Shown here piece by piece: positions 11,276 through 22,336 of a stretch of DNA of 64,000 bases. A program made the translations under genes and the position numbers. Location: positions 18,563,726-18,627,725 of the forward strand of contig NC_063437.1 in NCBI RefSeq assembly GCF_020379485.1, in the 5' to 3' direction. The notes under the pieces are model-generated. The model was not told the DNA's origin. It saw only the letters and a list, made by a program, of their open reading frames with translations, and made no database searches. Within the stretch, counting starts at the first letter, position 1, and each line of letters begins with the position of its first letter. This DNA comes from Brassica napus. Taxonomy: Eukaryota; Streptophyta; Magnoliopsida; Brassicales; Brassicaceae.

Positions 11276-12210
11276 TCCGTATGCGGAAAGTGTACTTGAG
11301 ATGCACTTTGTGGACCTTTCGTGCGCTTCTTTCTCTGGCCAACTCCTCTTCACTGACACATTGTATTTTTTATTTAAAGAAGCTCAGAGTAGGCTCTCTG
11401 GCTTTTGATTATTTTATTTTGTTGGATATTCTATGTATGAGTTTATGTTAAGAAGTATTGACTTATAGGAAGGTTGAAGTATATTCTATAGGTATCCACG
11501 AATCTCCATGTCTAAATCCTTTGTGCGTAAATACAGTTCATTACTAGAGTAAATAAGGATAGGGCATGTTGCAGCTAACCTAGAGATTGGAATGCGGAAG
11601 AGGTAAAAGACATAGCTGATATCTAAATATACTTGATCCAACTCTCAGATGATTGCATCGGCACTACAGCTTCAAAGCTATTAAAGAAAGACTCAGAAAG
11701 CTCTTTTTAAAGGGATTTTTTTTTGTTAAATATCAAGAAATTCCAGATATACTTTAGTTTCATCCCAAGCATCCTAGTTTTTTTTAAGATGTTTTTCCGG
11801 TGGAGTTAACGACACTTGCTAAAGAGATTTATAATCAATGAATTATCTCAGCAGATTAAACAAACAAGTGGAAATATGATTATTATAAAGAGGAGAGTGG
11901 TAACAGGCTGGTTCCTTTTAAAGCATCTTCCTATATTTCTTCAGAACGTGAATACGTTGCTTAGTTATATGTATCATGAAATCTCTAAGAAGCTATTTCC
12001 ATAAAATCACGAACACGTGAACATATTGCCTAACTAAAAGAGAGGGTACTCTAAGAAGCTATTTCAAACAGCTAAAGCTTGATGGGGGAGGGCAAACCAC
12101 ACATGAATAATTGATAGGGTCATAAAACATTAAAAAAGACAATGATAAAAAGCAAAACACAAATGAGTAATTGTCCTGAAGAAGATGATACAAAATATAC
12201 ATGTAACTAA
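11276..12210. other. Intergenic DNA between F-box units 4 and 5
   Basis: No gene is supported. A short motif (tctaagaagctattt) occurs twice near 11985 and 12050. The last 100 bp resemble the 3' flank of the cluster units. Confidence 0.5.
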
Positions 12211-12217
12211 TGATTAA

Positions 12218-13384
12218 TCACATTCTTTCCATTAGAACGGTTGGCTGCTTGATTTGCAGTTGCACTAAGCAAGGACGATATGAAGAGCACACCAGTGGGG
12301 CACAATATCTCTCATGATGATGAAAAGTGTTCCCGAGATCAGGAGCTTCTCTGATTCTCACAGATTTGAAGTATCCATCTTGTCCGATGACGTGAGCAGT
12401 TTGGTAGCGACAAGCCTTGGCCCTTTCTAGAACAAAAACCACAGCAATTTTCTTCTCCTCGTCAATGAAAAAGCTACCGGAATAAGGGTGAAGGCAAAAG
12501 CTAGTGACGAGTTTCAAAAACTTTGTCCAAGACACAACATTAGGACCAATCTTATCCGTAACACTAATCTCGACCGTCTCTTGTGCCTCCCAGTGTTGAT
12601 ACAATACGGCGAGCTGGTCTTCTCTAACACAAGACAGAGACGTGAAAACTCCTCCATGTTGGGACTGAAACGGTAGAGGCAGAAGCGGCCCGAAGCTCTC
12701 TGTTGTGAAATCAAAAGAGAGGAAGAAACCTGCAACCCTTCGTATCTTTGTCCCCGCCTCAATTATCTTCTTTTGAGCAGGAAAATAAGCGTTTCCCTTC
12801 AAAGACACGCCGCGTAGATGAGACCATATCTCCCAGTGGGGTGTGACGTCAAGAACCTTCCAAGAACCCGAGCTAAAATCGTAGAGTTCGAACCCTAAAA
12901 CGTGTTTACTTGTAACTGGATGAATCTCATCAGAGATCCTCAGGATCTTGTGGTTAAGGTTGTTGTCGTGGTGTCCGACAGCAAACCTGTCTGAACTTTG
13001 GAAACTGATTCTGGGTTCGATCCACCTCGTTTGCGCTAAGTATGGATTCCATACCAAGAGCCTAGAGCAATCCTTAAGGACGCATAGCAACAAGCCATTA
13101 CACTGAAACACCTTAGATATCTCGATTTGATCAAGTAAGCTTACTTGTTTTATAGATGGGTCGCCGTCATCTTTGGGGAGATCCAAGTTCATCAAACAAA
13201 TCCTTGAGTCCATCATCATGAACTGCTTCTTTGCTGCTGCTGCTTTACCAAAAAGGATACGATTTTTACATAAAGAGTTCCACTTTCTGCATGTAGATCG
13301 CACTGACCTCAGAGATGTCATCGGCACCCTAGAGAATATCTCATCCTCTAACAATTCCCCTGGAAGATCGAAAATTGTCTTCAT
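12218..13384 (-). CDS. F-box/FBA protein, unit 5 (intact, 388 aa)
   Basis: Second intact single-exon member of the cluster, predicted SCF substrate receptor. I prefer the ATG at 13384 (MKTIFDLP), which lines up with the other copies; an in-frame ATG at 13405 would add seven residues. The F-box has LPGELLEDEIFSRVP and a TCRKWN block in its first 50 residues; the FBA region has LLVWNPYLAQTRWIEP, ELYDFSSGSWKVLDV, GNAYF, FDFTTESFGP, LAVLYQHWE and DGYFKSVRIREAP. Relative to unit 2 it lacks the Lys-rich N-terminal insert, has about a dozen extra residues before FDFTTE and a longer C-terminus. Substrate unknown. Confidence 0.88.
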   Translation of the reverse strand: MKTIFDLPGELLEDEIFSRVPMTSLRSVRSTCRKWNSLCKNRILFGKAAAAKKQFMMMDSRICLMNLDLPKDDGDPSIKQVSLLDQIEISKVFQCNGLLLCVLKDCSRLLVWNPYLAQTRWIEPRISFQSSDRFAVGHHDNNLNHKILRISDEIHPVTSKHVLGFELYDFSSGSWKVLDVTPHWEIWSHLRGVSLKGNAYFPAQKKIIEAGTKIRRVAGFFLSFDFTTESFGPLLPLPFQSQHGGVFTSLSCVREDQLAVLYQHWEAQETVEISVTDKIGPNVVSWTKFLKLVTSFCLHPYSGSFFIDEEKKIAVVFVLERAKACRYQTAHVIGQDGYFKSVRIREAPDLGNTFHHHERYCAPLVCSSYRPCLVQLQIKQPTVLMERM

Positions 13385-13499
13385 TATTCCAATCTTCAAT
13401 TTCAATTTAGGGTTTCATTCCCATTCCCTCCCTGGTCAGCGCAATTTTATCTCCCTTCCTGGTGATAAAAGTCGACTTATTGCCTACTCCTAATGGGCC

Positions 13500-14344
13500 G
13501 GCCCAACTAATCATATAAGATTTAGAGATGCCTGATGCACGTGTTCAAAAAAATACACTTTCTTTGGGAGGGGGGTTATCTCAAAAGCCATTGGAACCAC
13601 TACCATGCTAAATTCTCGTGGTATCTCCTTTGATCGAACCTGCCATTGATGTGGTTTACAAAAATGAAACCATTGACTACTTACTAGATGACACGAGTAT
13701 AAACATTAACAAAATAATATATACAATTATAATTTTAGTGTGTAAATTTTATAATTTATATTTATGATAGATAAATAAATAAATTATACTGTATTAAGAA
13801 TTATTATTATGTGACATATATAAGTATATACATATTTGTTTATGTTTTAATTCATTTTAAATTCATATTCTAATTATACGTATTTTTATTAATTCTCATC
13901 TTAATAAATGATTTTTTGTATAGTAATTGGCATTGTTTCATGTACGGTATTTTGAGTTCCATCTATTCTTTCAAATTAAATAACAATTAATTAGATAAGT
14001 GATTCGTAAAAATTCAAAAGATTCTTATCTATTTTTTTTTTATCTTAATTAGATATTTGATTTCAAATATTCATTTTGGATCATTTCAAATATTCATTTT
14101 TAGGTATGTCAAGTTGCATATGTTATTTTAAACTGGAGAACGATTTTTCTGTTTTAATTTAATAAGGTTAAAATTTAATTACTATTTTTAACTTCATTAG
14201 GTCAATAGAGTTCTAAATATATTTTATAATCATTATAAAATTTCATATAAGTTGTTTGAAAAATAAAATAATATAACGTTGAAATCACATTAATGAACAA
14301 TTTATAAACATAACCTGTAATTTTTAAAAATACATGTACATATA

Positions 14345-14381
<37 letters not shown>

Positions 14382-14514
14382 ACTAAATCCTTGGTTAGTA
14401 ACTTGTTTAGAATTTAGAAGACATTTTATAATTTATATGTATGAAAATTAAGTAAAATCTTGTTTAACAATTTTGTATTTTCTTCTTAGTTAGGCATGTA
14501 ATGTGAGTAATCTT
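13500..14514. other. AT-rich intergenic DNA with a (TA)n tract
   Basis: A TA microsatellite lies at about 14349-14376. Otherwise this is AT-rich spacer with no supported gene. Confidence 0.6.
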
Positions 14515-15133
14515 GCTGGTATAAAGCTAGACCCTGAAATTGATGCGTTCATGAAATTTATTGCCATATCAGGGCAAGAAACTAGTTTGGTTACTGATGA
14601 TGTACTTAAGGTACATCTTTTCTTGCGTCTTCTTAGAACTAATTAAAAAAGTACAATAAAAAATATTTTGGGCTAATCTTTGGTAAATGCTAAATTGACA
14701 GATACTTGGTCTTGACATTTGTGCTGACATTCTTGTTGGTGAGGTGGACAAAGGAAACAGGTAAAACTTTGAGTTATTAAATATTTTCACTTTTTGATAT
14801 CAGTACAGTAGTGTCCATAGCATGATTAATGCAAGTTTCTTAGTGTTTAGTGTGGAGTTCTTATCATAATATAAGATACGATATCTTAGCTTTTAACTAA
14901 AAAAACTAAAAAACATTTTTTATATTTCTTATTTAAAAGACTTTTCTTAGTTTTTTTAGTTAAATGCTAGGAGACCATATCTTATATTATGCTAAGAATT
15001 CACACTTCAAAACCCACATTAATCATGCTCTAGCTCTGGTGATTCTTGTCTAAACTGAGCAGGAGAGATGTTGGTAGGACCAGCAGCTCTTTTCATGGAT
15101 GAAATATGAACAGGGTTGGATAGTTCCACAACA
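14515..15133 (+). pseudogene. Intron-containing fragment of an ABCG/PDR transporter gene
   Basis: Closely matches the part of the ABCG34-like gene at about 53890-54312: the end of one exon (KPDPEIDAF, then [10 protein letters not shown]), its intron, the next exon ([11 protein letters not shown]), and the start of the Walker B exon (EMLVGPA, LFMDE). Introns are retained, so it came from DNA rather than from cDNA. It is broken: about 25 bp covering the RRGVS part of the ABC signature is missing, the exon 'stGLDS' region carries a TCA-to-TGA change, and a MITE sits in the second intron. Homology ends at both sides, leaving an orphan piece about 38 kb from the intact gene. Confidence 0.9.
14819..15030. 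mobile_element. MITE with long terminal inverted repeats, in the ABCG fragment
   Basis: The left end agcatgattaatg and right end cattaatcatgct are inverted copies, and similarity continues inward for about 90 bp on each side with a short centre, so the element can fold into one hairpin. The intact gene lacks it at the equivalent intron site (about 54195), which confirms insertion. The ends resemble PIF/Harbinger MITEs; the target duplication is not clear. Confidence 0.8.
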
Positions 15134-15419
15134 TTTTGGATAAACTCTTGAATGCGGCGTTTGATAAATTGTAGAAAATAATCGAAACAAGTATTATGTA
15201 TATGTGATAAAAGTAGATACAAATTGAGACTTTGAAGCAAGTTTTAGTCACATATGTTTTTTTTAGTCACATATATAATTTGCATAATCTTTAGACAATG
15301 TCACTTTGTTGCTTTTAAGCTAAAAAGCTCGCAATAATCATCAATCAGGTCATGTGTCGCCATATTTTATAACTTCCTAAAATACCTCTCCGTTTTCTTC
15401 ATTTTCCCCTCAATCTTCG

Positions 15420-15685
15420 GGTGTGACTGGTAACCATCAAAGAACATTAGGAATGACTAGAAAAAGAATGAATAGGAATAGAATTTTGGGAACGATGAGG
15501 AACAAGGATTCCTTATCAAAATTAACAAGGAACAAATTTGTATTAAAATTCTCTACAAAAAAAAGGAATGAGAAGGAATGAAGAGGAAAAAATATTCCTC
15601 ACAAATACTAACATTTTTAAAGAACATTAAATAATGCAGTGTTCCTCTTCGTTCTCTTGATTACCATTCAAACCCTTCCCACGCT
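15420..15685. mobile_element. Probable MITE
   Basis: The left end (gactggtaaccatcaaagaa) and the right end (ttctcttgattaccattcaa) are imperfect inverted repeats around a purine-rich, non-coding interior. Exact boundaries and target duplication are uncertain. Confidence 0.5.
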
Positions 15686-15759
15686 AAACCTCTTTATCCA
15701 TTATCTTTGCTATGCCAAAAATATAAAGAATATTATACTGAATTAAAAATTTAAAATTA

Positions 15760-15960
15760 TTTGGCCCAGTACTATGTAGTGCCTAAAGCAAAAAAATGTT
15801 TGGTGCCCCCAAGGCCTTCGAACCACGTACCCTGTACCGAGCTTTGCAAAGCAGAACCACTGGACTATCTCAAACTTTTGATAATTATGATGCCCTCTAG
15901 TGTTAACCTATTGTGGCGCCTAAAACACCTGCTTCCTCTGCTTTAGGTCAGGGCCGGCCC
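15760..15960. mobile_element. hAT-like MITE fragment with a tRNA-like segment
   Basis: Inner inverted ends share 'gcctaaagca' / 'tgctttagg', and the right end carries the gggccggccc type terminus seen in hAT MITEs here. On the minus strand the interior has an A-box-like tagtccagtggtt and a B-box-like ggttcgaag, as in a degenerate tRNA gene. Confidence 0.5.
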
Positions 15961-16065
15961 ACCTAGTTACATATAAATTCCTCGCGTAGCACAAAAGTTA
16001 TGATCTCAAAGATTTGATACAAGGACCGAGCATTAGTGCTTTGCTATGATGTCCATGCATAAAAG

Positions 16066-16697
16066 CAGGGCCGTGCCTGAGATTTTCTTGACTAGAAACG
16101 AGATTTTTTTTTGGCCCCCTAATTTTTTAAAATATAAGTATTGAGTAATATTGAAAAGTTTAATACATAATTTTAATTGAAAACTTGTATAATTTAATTA
16201 ACATTTTTGTGACATAGTCAATAATCAATATAATCTGTTGAACTTCAGTTTAAAAATATGTAACAGAAAAGCCATGTCTCAGAAACAAAAGACTTTGTTG
16301 CTTTGTTAACTGAGAGCTAAACAAATCATTAGAAAACAGTCCGATTAGGTTTTGATAACTGTTTTCTTTAGGAATTTGTATGAGTTAATGCTGATCATTA
16401 TCCTATTTCCTTTTTATTAGTTTTCATCACTACATTTTATTTTTATTTTGTTGTTTCTCTATTTCTGTTTTGATAGGTAAGGTTAGTTTTTCATATATTT
16501 TGGTTTAATATAGTATTAGCTAAAATAAAATAAAACTGCAGAAGTCAGCATTCGAACCCTTAACGTTTGGAGTTGAACTTCAATTCCTTGCACCATCTAA
16601 GCTACCTAATCATTTGGAAAATTGGCCCCAAAATAAATTTTATAGTTACGGGCCCTCAAACAAATGCTTGATCTGCCTGCATTCAGACCCGGCCCTG
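16066..16697. mobile_element. Non-autonomous hAT element (632 bp) with exact 8-bp target duplication
   Basis: Starts CAGGGCCGTG and ends CGGCCCTG, flanked by identical 8-bp sequences CATAAAAG at 16058-16065 and 16698-16705. That pairing of short GC-rich ends and 8-bp duplication is typical of the hAT superfamily. There is no transposase. On the minus strand at about 16545-16615 it carries tRNA-like A and B boxes (tagcttagatgg, ggttcgaat). Confidence 0.88.
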
Positions 16698-17279
16698 CAT
16701 AAAAGGTCAATTTTCATGTACACCCTACCCTCTCCACGATCTACACTTTATATGTGTCACAGAAAATGCTACTTGGAAGGCAAGTAGAAAAAACTCAAAA
16801 AAAGAAGCAAATTACGTGGCAGCTCCTCCTGCGTTTGCCTATCTACCCTCGCGGTATAAACAGAGCCTTTACTATTATACTAATAAGCAACAAAAGGCAA
16901 AAGCAACTCGACTGATAAGAAAAGTCAAAAAGATTTAGAAATCAAAGTTTCACACATCCTAAAACAAGGGAGCAATGGTATTATTAACAACAAAAGACGG
17001 AGAGAGCCAATTCAAAACCATTTGATGTCACTTGTTCTTGCTACTTAAACTCTTGATTCGTATCTAGAAAACTTCGTAGTTCATCATCTTATCACACACT
17101 ATACCAAGTCTTCTACCCTTCCCAGATTCTTCACAGGTCTTCCTAAATCTTCAAAAAAATGTCCTCTGGTTTTTTGCTCCTCGTCTTCAACGGATCTTGG
17201 CTTATTCATCCGAGCTAAAGACGTGAAACGATCAGTTCTACACGTGATATTCAAGTCCTGCAAAGCAAAGGGCAGCACG

Positions 17280-20200
17280 TTATTTCAGAGTCCACAAATG
17301 GTTTTCATGATGATCACAAAGAGAGTAAGTTACCGAAAGATATTGGTTAACTCCATTGGCCATCAAGACGGGAGAATTAACGGTACTCTGTACTCCTGGT
17401 TCTCCTTGAACAACGATAACACGGTCCGCCAAATAAGTGGCCATCATAAAGTCCTGTTCAACTACTAAAGCAGCTGTCCTTGAGTAAGCGATGAACCGCT
17501 TTATGGTCTGGGCGGCTATAACCCTCTCCCTTGCGTCTAGATGAATACTTGGTTCATCTAGCAGAAAGACACGTGCACCCTCCTGAACAAAGGGGAGAAA
17601 AACAGTTCAACACATTATTTAATCAAAAGGAAAAGGACTACGAAACTAGATGAGCTACCTGTCCCAAGCATGTAGCAATGGCGATCTTTTGCAAAGTGGA
17701 TTGAGACACTTCCTTGATCCTTTTATCAAGAATCTTTGCGATGCCAAGTGGTTTCAGCACCAATTCCTGGAATACTCTGTCCACTAATGAAAATCGAATC
17801 AACCTATACAAGTGTGTTGCCACTGTATCATGCCTCTTCTCACATTTAATCATCTTCTGATCTTTGTGAGAGAAATCTTGTCCAACACTTATACGGTTCT
17901 GCAATATTTGATTATTGAAATTGTCAGTCAGTGTATGTGAATAAAATATGGAAAAAGAAAAAGAATACAATGAAAGTGGAAATATCACATACCAGCCACT
18001 CCAGAAACAACGTCTTCCCTGTGTGCGTATTTCCCAATACTACGGTTATTTCAGAGCTTCGTAGGTCTCCTCCCATCACGTGAAGGCTGAAGGTTCCACC
18101 TTTAACTACTGTTTCTGGGTATCTATAAGTTGGTGGAGTCACGATCTCTTCACTGAGCTCTTCAAGAGTGAGAGGATAATGCTCTAAGTGCACTTCACCA
18201 GAGGTTGTTTCCTCGCCAGTGTATAAGATATGGTCACAGACCAAATCGAGCACACTCATATCATTATCTGTTATGCAAACATATCTGAAACAAAACAAAT
18301 AGATTTGTAAGAATATTGACCAAGTATGAAAAGAAAATAAGAAACAAACAAACCTATCAGGCTTGACCACCGACAGAATCACCCGTGCAACTTGGTACTT
18401 TTGCCTCGCATCTAGAAAGATCGTTGGTTCATCAAAGAGATAAACATCTGCCATCTGTACAATTGTGGATGCAATTGCAAATCTTTGCAACTCTGCGTCA
18501 GACAAATCGGTGACACAGGTGTCAAGCATGGAGGTCATGTCTAAATCCTCGATAAGTTCCTCCATCGAATCAAAACCAGTCCCCTTGGATTCTTCAAGAG
18601 AGGTTCTGACTGTTAAAGAACTCCTATAGACTGTCAGGTCTTGTGACTTCAGAGCCACCTACAAGAAATGAAATGATGTGACTTGTTACTAAGAGCAAAA
18701 AAATATCAAAGGTAAATAAGGTTTCAAAAGACATACATTAAGTGTGTTTGTCTGAAGTCGGGTCAGGTAGGTCCGTATGTGTTCGGTATCGAAGTGGTCA
18801 ATAATTTCATCCCACTCCGGAGGATCCTGCACAAGAACAAAAGGAATTATTCAACTATCACAAAGCAAATATCACTTGAGAGCAATATAATTACCTCAAA
18901 CCGTCCAAGATTTGGCTTCAGCTGCCCAGCCAAAATCTTGAGACAGGTTGTTTTTCCGGTAGATTTTCCCCCTAATAGTCCCACTACCGTTCCAAGATAT
19001 AGATTTGGAAGCCCGTGTATATCAAATGAACCAGGGCCATATCTGTGAGTCGGAATGTCTAGCGGGACGTCATTAGCTACATTCGTGGGTTGCCGAGCCT
19101 CCTGTAGATAAGAAAAATGAGTGAATATACACAATTGTTCGGTTGTCGAACTAGTTTAAAACAATAACTCAACCATACCCGGGTCATCCGCTCTATCTCG
19201 AGATTCCCTAAGTCACGCGGCACGTAGTCTTGAACACTCGGGATTATCTGCATGCATGGAAAATTAGATTTTTGGAGTTATAGCAAGAACAACAAAAATA
19301 AAGTTGCAAATAAGTCCCCAAAATCACCTTTGCACCATAAAGCTTTTGGGTATCCAGCCCTCTAGTGGAAAACACAGCGTCTACAAATTCAGGCAGTAAA
19401 TCACCCCCTCCCCTACAAGCAGATTGGATAAGCATATCAATCGAACAGATTTCTAAAAGGAATGTATAGTGTAAAGTTCACGCACATAAGCCACCGGTGC
19501 TTCTCGACATATACAACTTCCAAAACTTCATCGGTAGGAACAAAGACTGTCTTGATAGGTGGAATCCTCTCAATCTCTCCTGTCACTAATAAAAGAAAGC
19601 AAGCACACACAGCTTATCTACAGCTTCCACAAGTTCACGTGCAGGAATAATGATCAGTCCCCCCGTGAATAACCTCGTTTCAGATACGCAAATGGCATCT
19701 CTAGAACTATTCCTGAAAGTACCAAGAAGATTTATAAAGTACCAAGACGATTTATAAATTTAAATATTATCTCTAAGCAGAAAAATTCGGAGCCTCACCA
19801 TCAGCACCATGCTGGAGCTGGCCCCTTGACATGGATCCACATTTGTGATAAACTTCAATAAGCTGCCCAGTCTTGCCTGTGGTGAGGGAATCTGAACGAT
19901 GCTTCTCCGGGCTTCCATCTTCCCAGTAGACATAAGCAAAAAGAAACTTATATCAAACAAGCAACAGTACACTAGAGGAAGTATTCAGCGCAAACAGGCG
20001 CAAGAAAGTAAGGCATAAGAACGAAACAAAGATACCATCATGAGCAATCAAGTTCATATGATTGTAAGCGCTGCTCAATGCAGACAGTAACCAATCCTCT
20101 TCCTCCCCCCTACAAGCACAAATGTATAAAAGAACAGCTATTCATAATCGTAAAGTGCATGCACATAAATAATCGATTCATTCCTAGAAGATATTCGAAT

Positions 20201-20710
20201 TATATGTAGATGTATGTATTACCTACGCCACCGGTGCTTCTCGACATATTCAACTTTCGAGATTTCATCGGCAGGAACAATGATCGTCTTGGTTGGTGGA
20301 ATCCTCTCAAACTCCCCTATCGCTAATAAAAGCAAGTACACACAGACACCTTATCGACAGCTTCCACAAGTTCACGTGCAGGAATAATGATGAATCCCCC
20401 CCCCCCGTGAATTACCTAGTAACATTAGCGCAGATGGCATCTCTAGAACTATTCCTGAAAGTACCAAGAAGATTTATAAATTTAAATGTTATCTCTAAGC
20501 AGAAAAATACGGAGCCTCACCATCAGCACCATGCTGGAGCTGGCCCCTTGACACGGATCCACATTTGTGATACACTTCAACAAGCTGCCCAGTCTTGCCT
20601 GTGGTGAGGGAATCTGAACGATGCTTCTCCGGGCTTCCATCTTCCCCAGTAAATGCTTTTGGTGTATTCCCGGGATGTGACATTTTAGATTTCCCCCCTT
20701 CTGGTTGCAT
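17280..20710 (-). CDS. ABCE/RLI-like protein with altered motifs and duplicated N-terminal exons (720 aa)
   Basis: Thirteen exons join in one frame: 20710-20521, 20316-20223, 20109-20036, 19918-19799, 19579-19486, 19412-19328, 19247-19179, 19101-18895, 18826-18737, 18658-18354, 18284-17993, 17898-17659, 17582-17280. From residue about 262 it follows the RLI/ABCE ribosome-recycling ATPase: HRYG..SF, Walker A GGKSTGKT (286-293), Walker B LFDEP (415-419), second Walker A GNTHTGKT (527-534), Walker B LLDEP (627-631), and ATYLADRVIV. But both LSGGE signatures are replaced (LSDAE at 393; VSQST at 604), both switch His are replaced (Asn450, Gln663), the N-terminal Fe-S cluster domain is absent and the usual C-terminal tail is short. 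Residues 1-240 are an unrecognised region duplicated as an exon triplet. Canonical recycling activity is unlikely; a regulatory or novel role, or early decay, is possible. Confidence 0.8.
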
Positions 20711-21440
20711 ATCTATTCCGACTTCAACTGTTGAAACTAACAAGCAAAGGGAGATAATGAGGAAAAGCTTTTTTTAAAAGCATTAGAGGGTTTGATTGAG
20801 GAGAAAGAGCCGTAAAAAGAGAACAGCAAGCACTTAACCGGAAAAACGAGAAAGCTGAAACCGTTAACAAAGTTATAGATCTTCAAGCATGGGAACAAAC
20901 AACAAGGGCTTTTGGTTCTGTCAGAACAACTGTAGAGAAACCCATTTGATTGCTATTTAGGAAAATAAACAGCTGGATTCATACATAAAACATAGATGAC
21001 TAGTCTAGAGAACAGTGGATATTCATAAGCAAAAAGAAACTTATATCAAACAAGCAACGGTACACCAGAGGAAGAGGAGCATCTTCTCACATAGCCAGTG
21101 AAACATTTGTATGGAAACATAACCAAATAATAGTATTCAGCGCAAACAGGCGCAAGAAAGTAAGGCATAAGAACGAAACAAAGATACCATCATGAACAAT
21201 CAAGAAAAGGTATCTACAAGGCATTAGAACTTGAACTACAGCTTTCTAGTAAAACAAACCCTAAATCAGCCATCTGAATCAAAAAAATTCACAAAATCTG
21301 CCAGTTCGTTCTTTAACTACGACCTTTCAGTAAAAACAAACCCTAAATAGGCGATCCGAATCACCCCGCACTACCAAAATCTGCTCCGATAACACGAACG
21401 AACACAAAGATAACAACGAAGACGAAGAAGATGATCCTTA

Positions 21441-21709
21441 CCTCAAGAACCGAACGCGATCAGAAACAAAATCGCCGACGCAACGATAAACGCGAAGCGA
21501 TTGCTCCGAACGGGGAGGATACGAGTTCAATTGTTTCCCCAATTAAGCGAGTTAGTATTGGGACTGAGATTTAAACCTAGCGCAAAGCGATTGAAGCTAA
21601 AGGACTCACCGTGAATCTATTCGGAGGAGATGAGCGAATCTTCGATTCTTTTTGCGAGAAGCTAATTGATGAACGTACAAGAAACAGGCCGTTGCAAGCT
21701 AATTTTATA
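21441..21709 (-). promoter_or_regulatory. Promoter and 5' UTR exons of the ABCE-like gene
   Basis: On the minus strand a TATAAAA box lies at 21709-21703, with a probable transcription start about 30 bp downstream. Two good splice donors follow: CACG/GTGAGT at about 21609 and TTGAG/GTAAGG at about 21441. These suggest one or two non-coding leader exons spliced to the coding exon that begins near 20733. Intron DNA at 21010-21200 repeats part of the intron near 19940-20035, as expected from the internal duplication. Confidence 0.6.
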
Positions 21710-22336
21710 GTAGCATAGATTCGTCACCATTTCCATAAAAACGTTGCGCAGTTCGCTCACACATTTTTTAAATAACGCGTCGGTCAGCGAGGTTTTTAGT
21801 ATGGAGAGTAGAAAGAAAACGACACGCATGTTTTAGTTTTAAGCTTGTAACGGGAGTCACTGCGGTTCCTTTTCCTTATCGGTTTGGGTAAAATATATAT
21901 GCACCAATGAGATGGCGGGAAAGTTTTCAAAGGACCAAAGGTAACAGAAACCTCAAATCTTTTTAAAAGATATATTATTCATGTTGTTAGTAATTTAACC
22001 CGAGAACAGATATAACGAAACCGATATATCCACGTTGGAGCTGAATAAAATTCTGCCGAAATTAAATAAACTCGAATTTAGCAGTTGCACGGATAAATTT
22101 TGTTTGCATCTCTAAATTATCTATTCTCCTAAAATTTCCATGTTTTTTTTGTAATTATCAAAATTAAAATTGTTTTAGTCATTTCCTGGAGCTGGGATAA
22201 CACATGCTTCTAAAATTGGAAAAATGGTTGTATCCAAACAAAGAAATTAGAAGCCTCAAAGCAATTATTATGATTTTTTTTTTTAAAAGAGGATATGCAT
22301 ATTTGGAAGCAATTTAAAAAGTTGAAATATTCGATC
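21710..22336. other. Upstream region of the ABCE-like gene
   Basis: AT-rich non-coding DNA. I see no gene in it. Confidence 0.5.
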
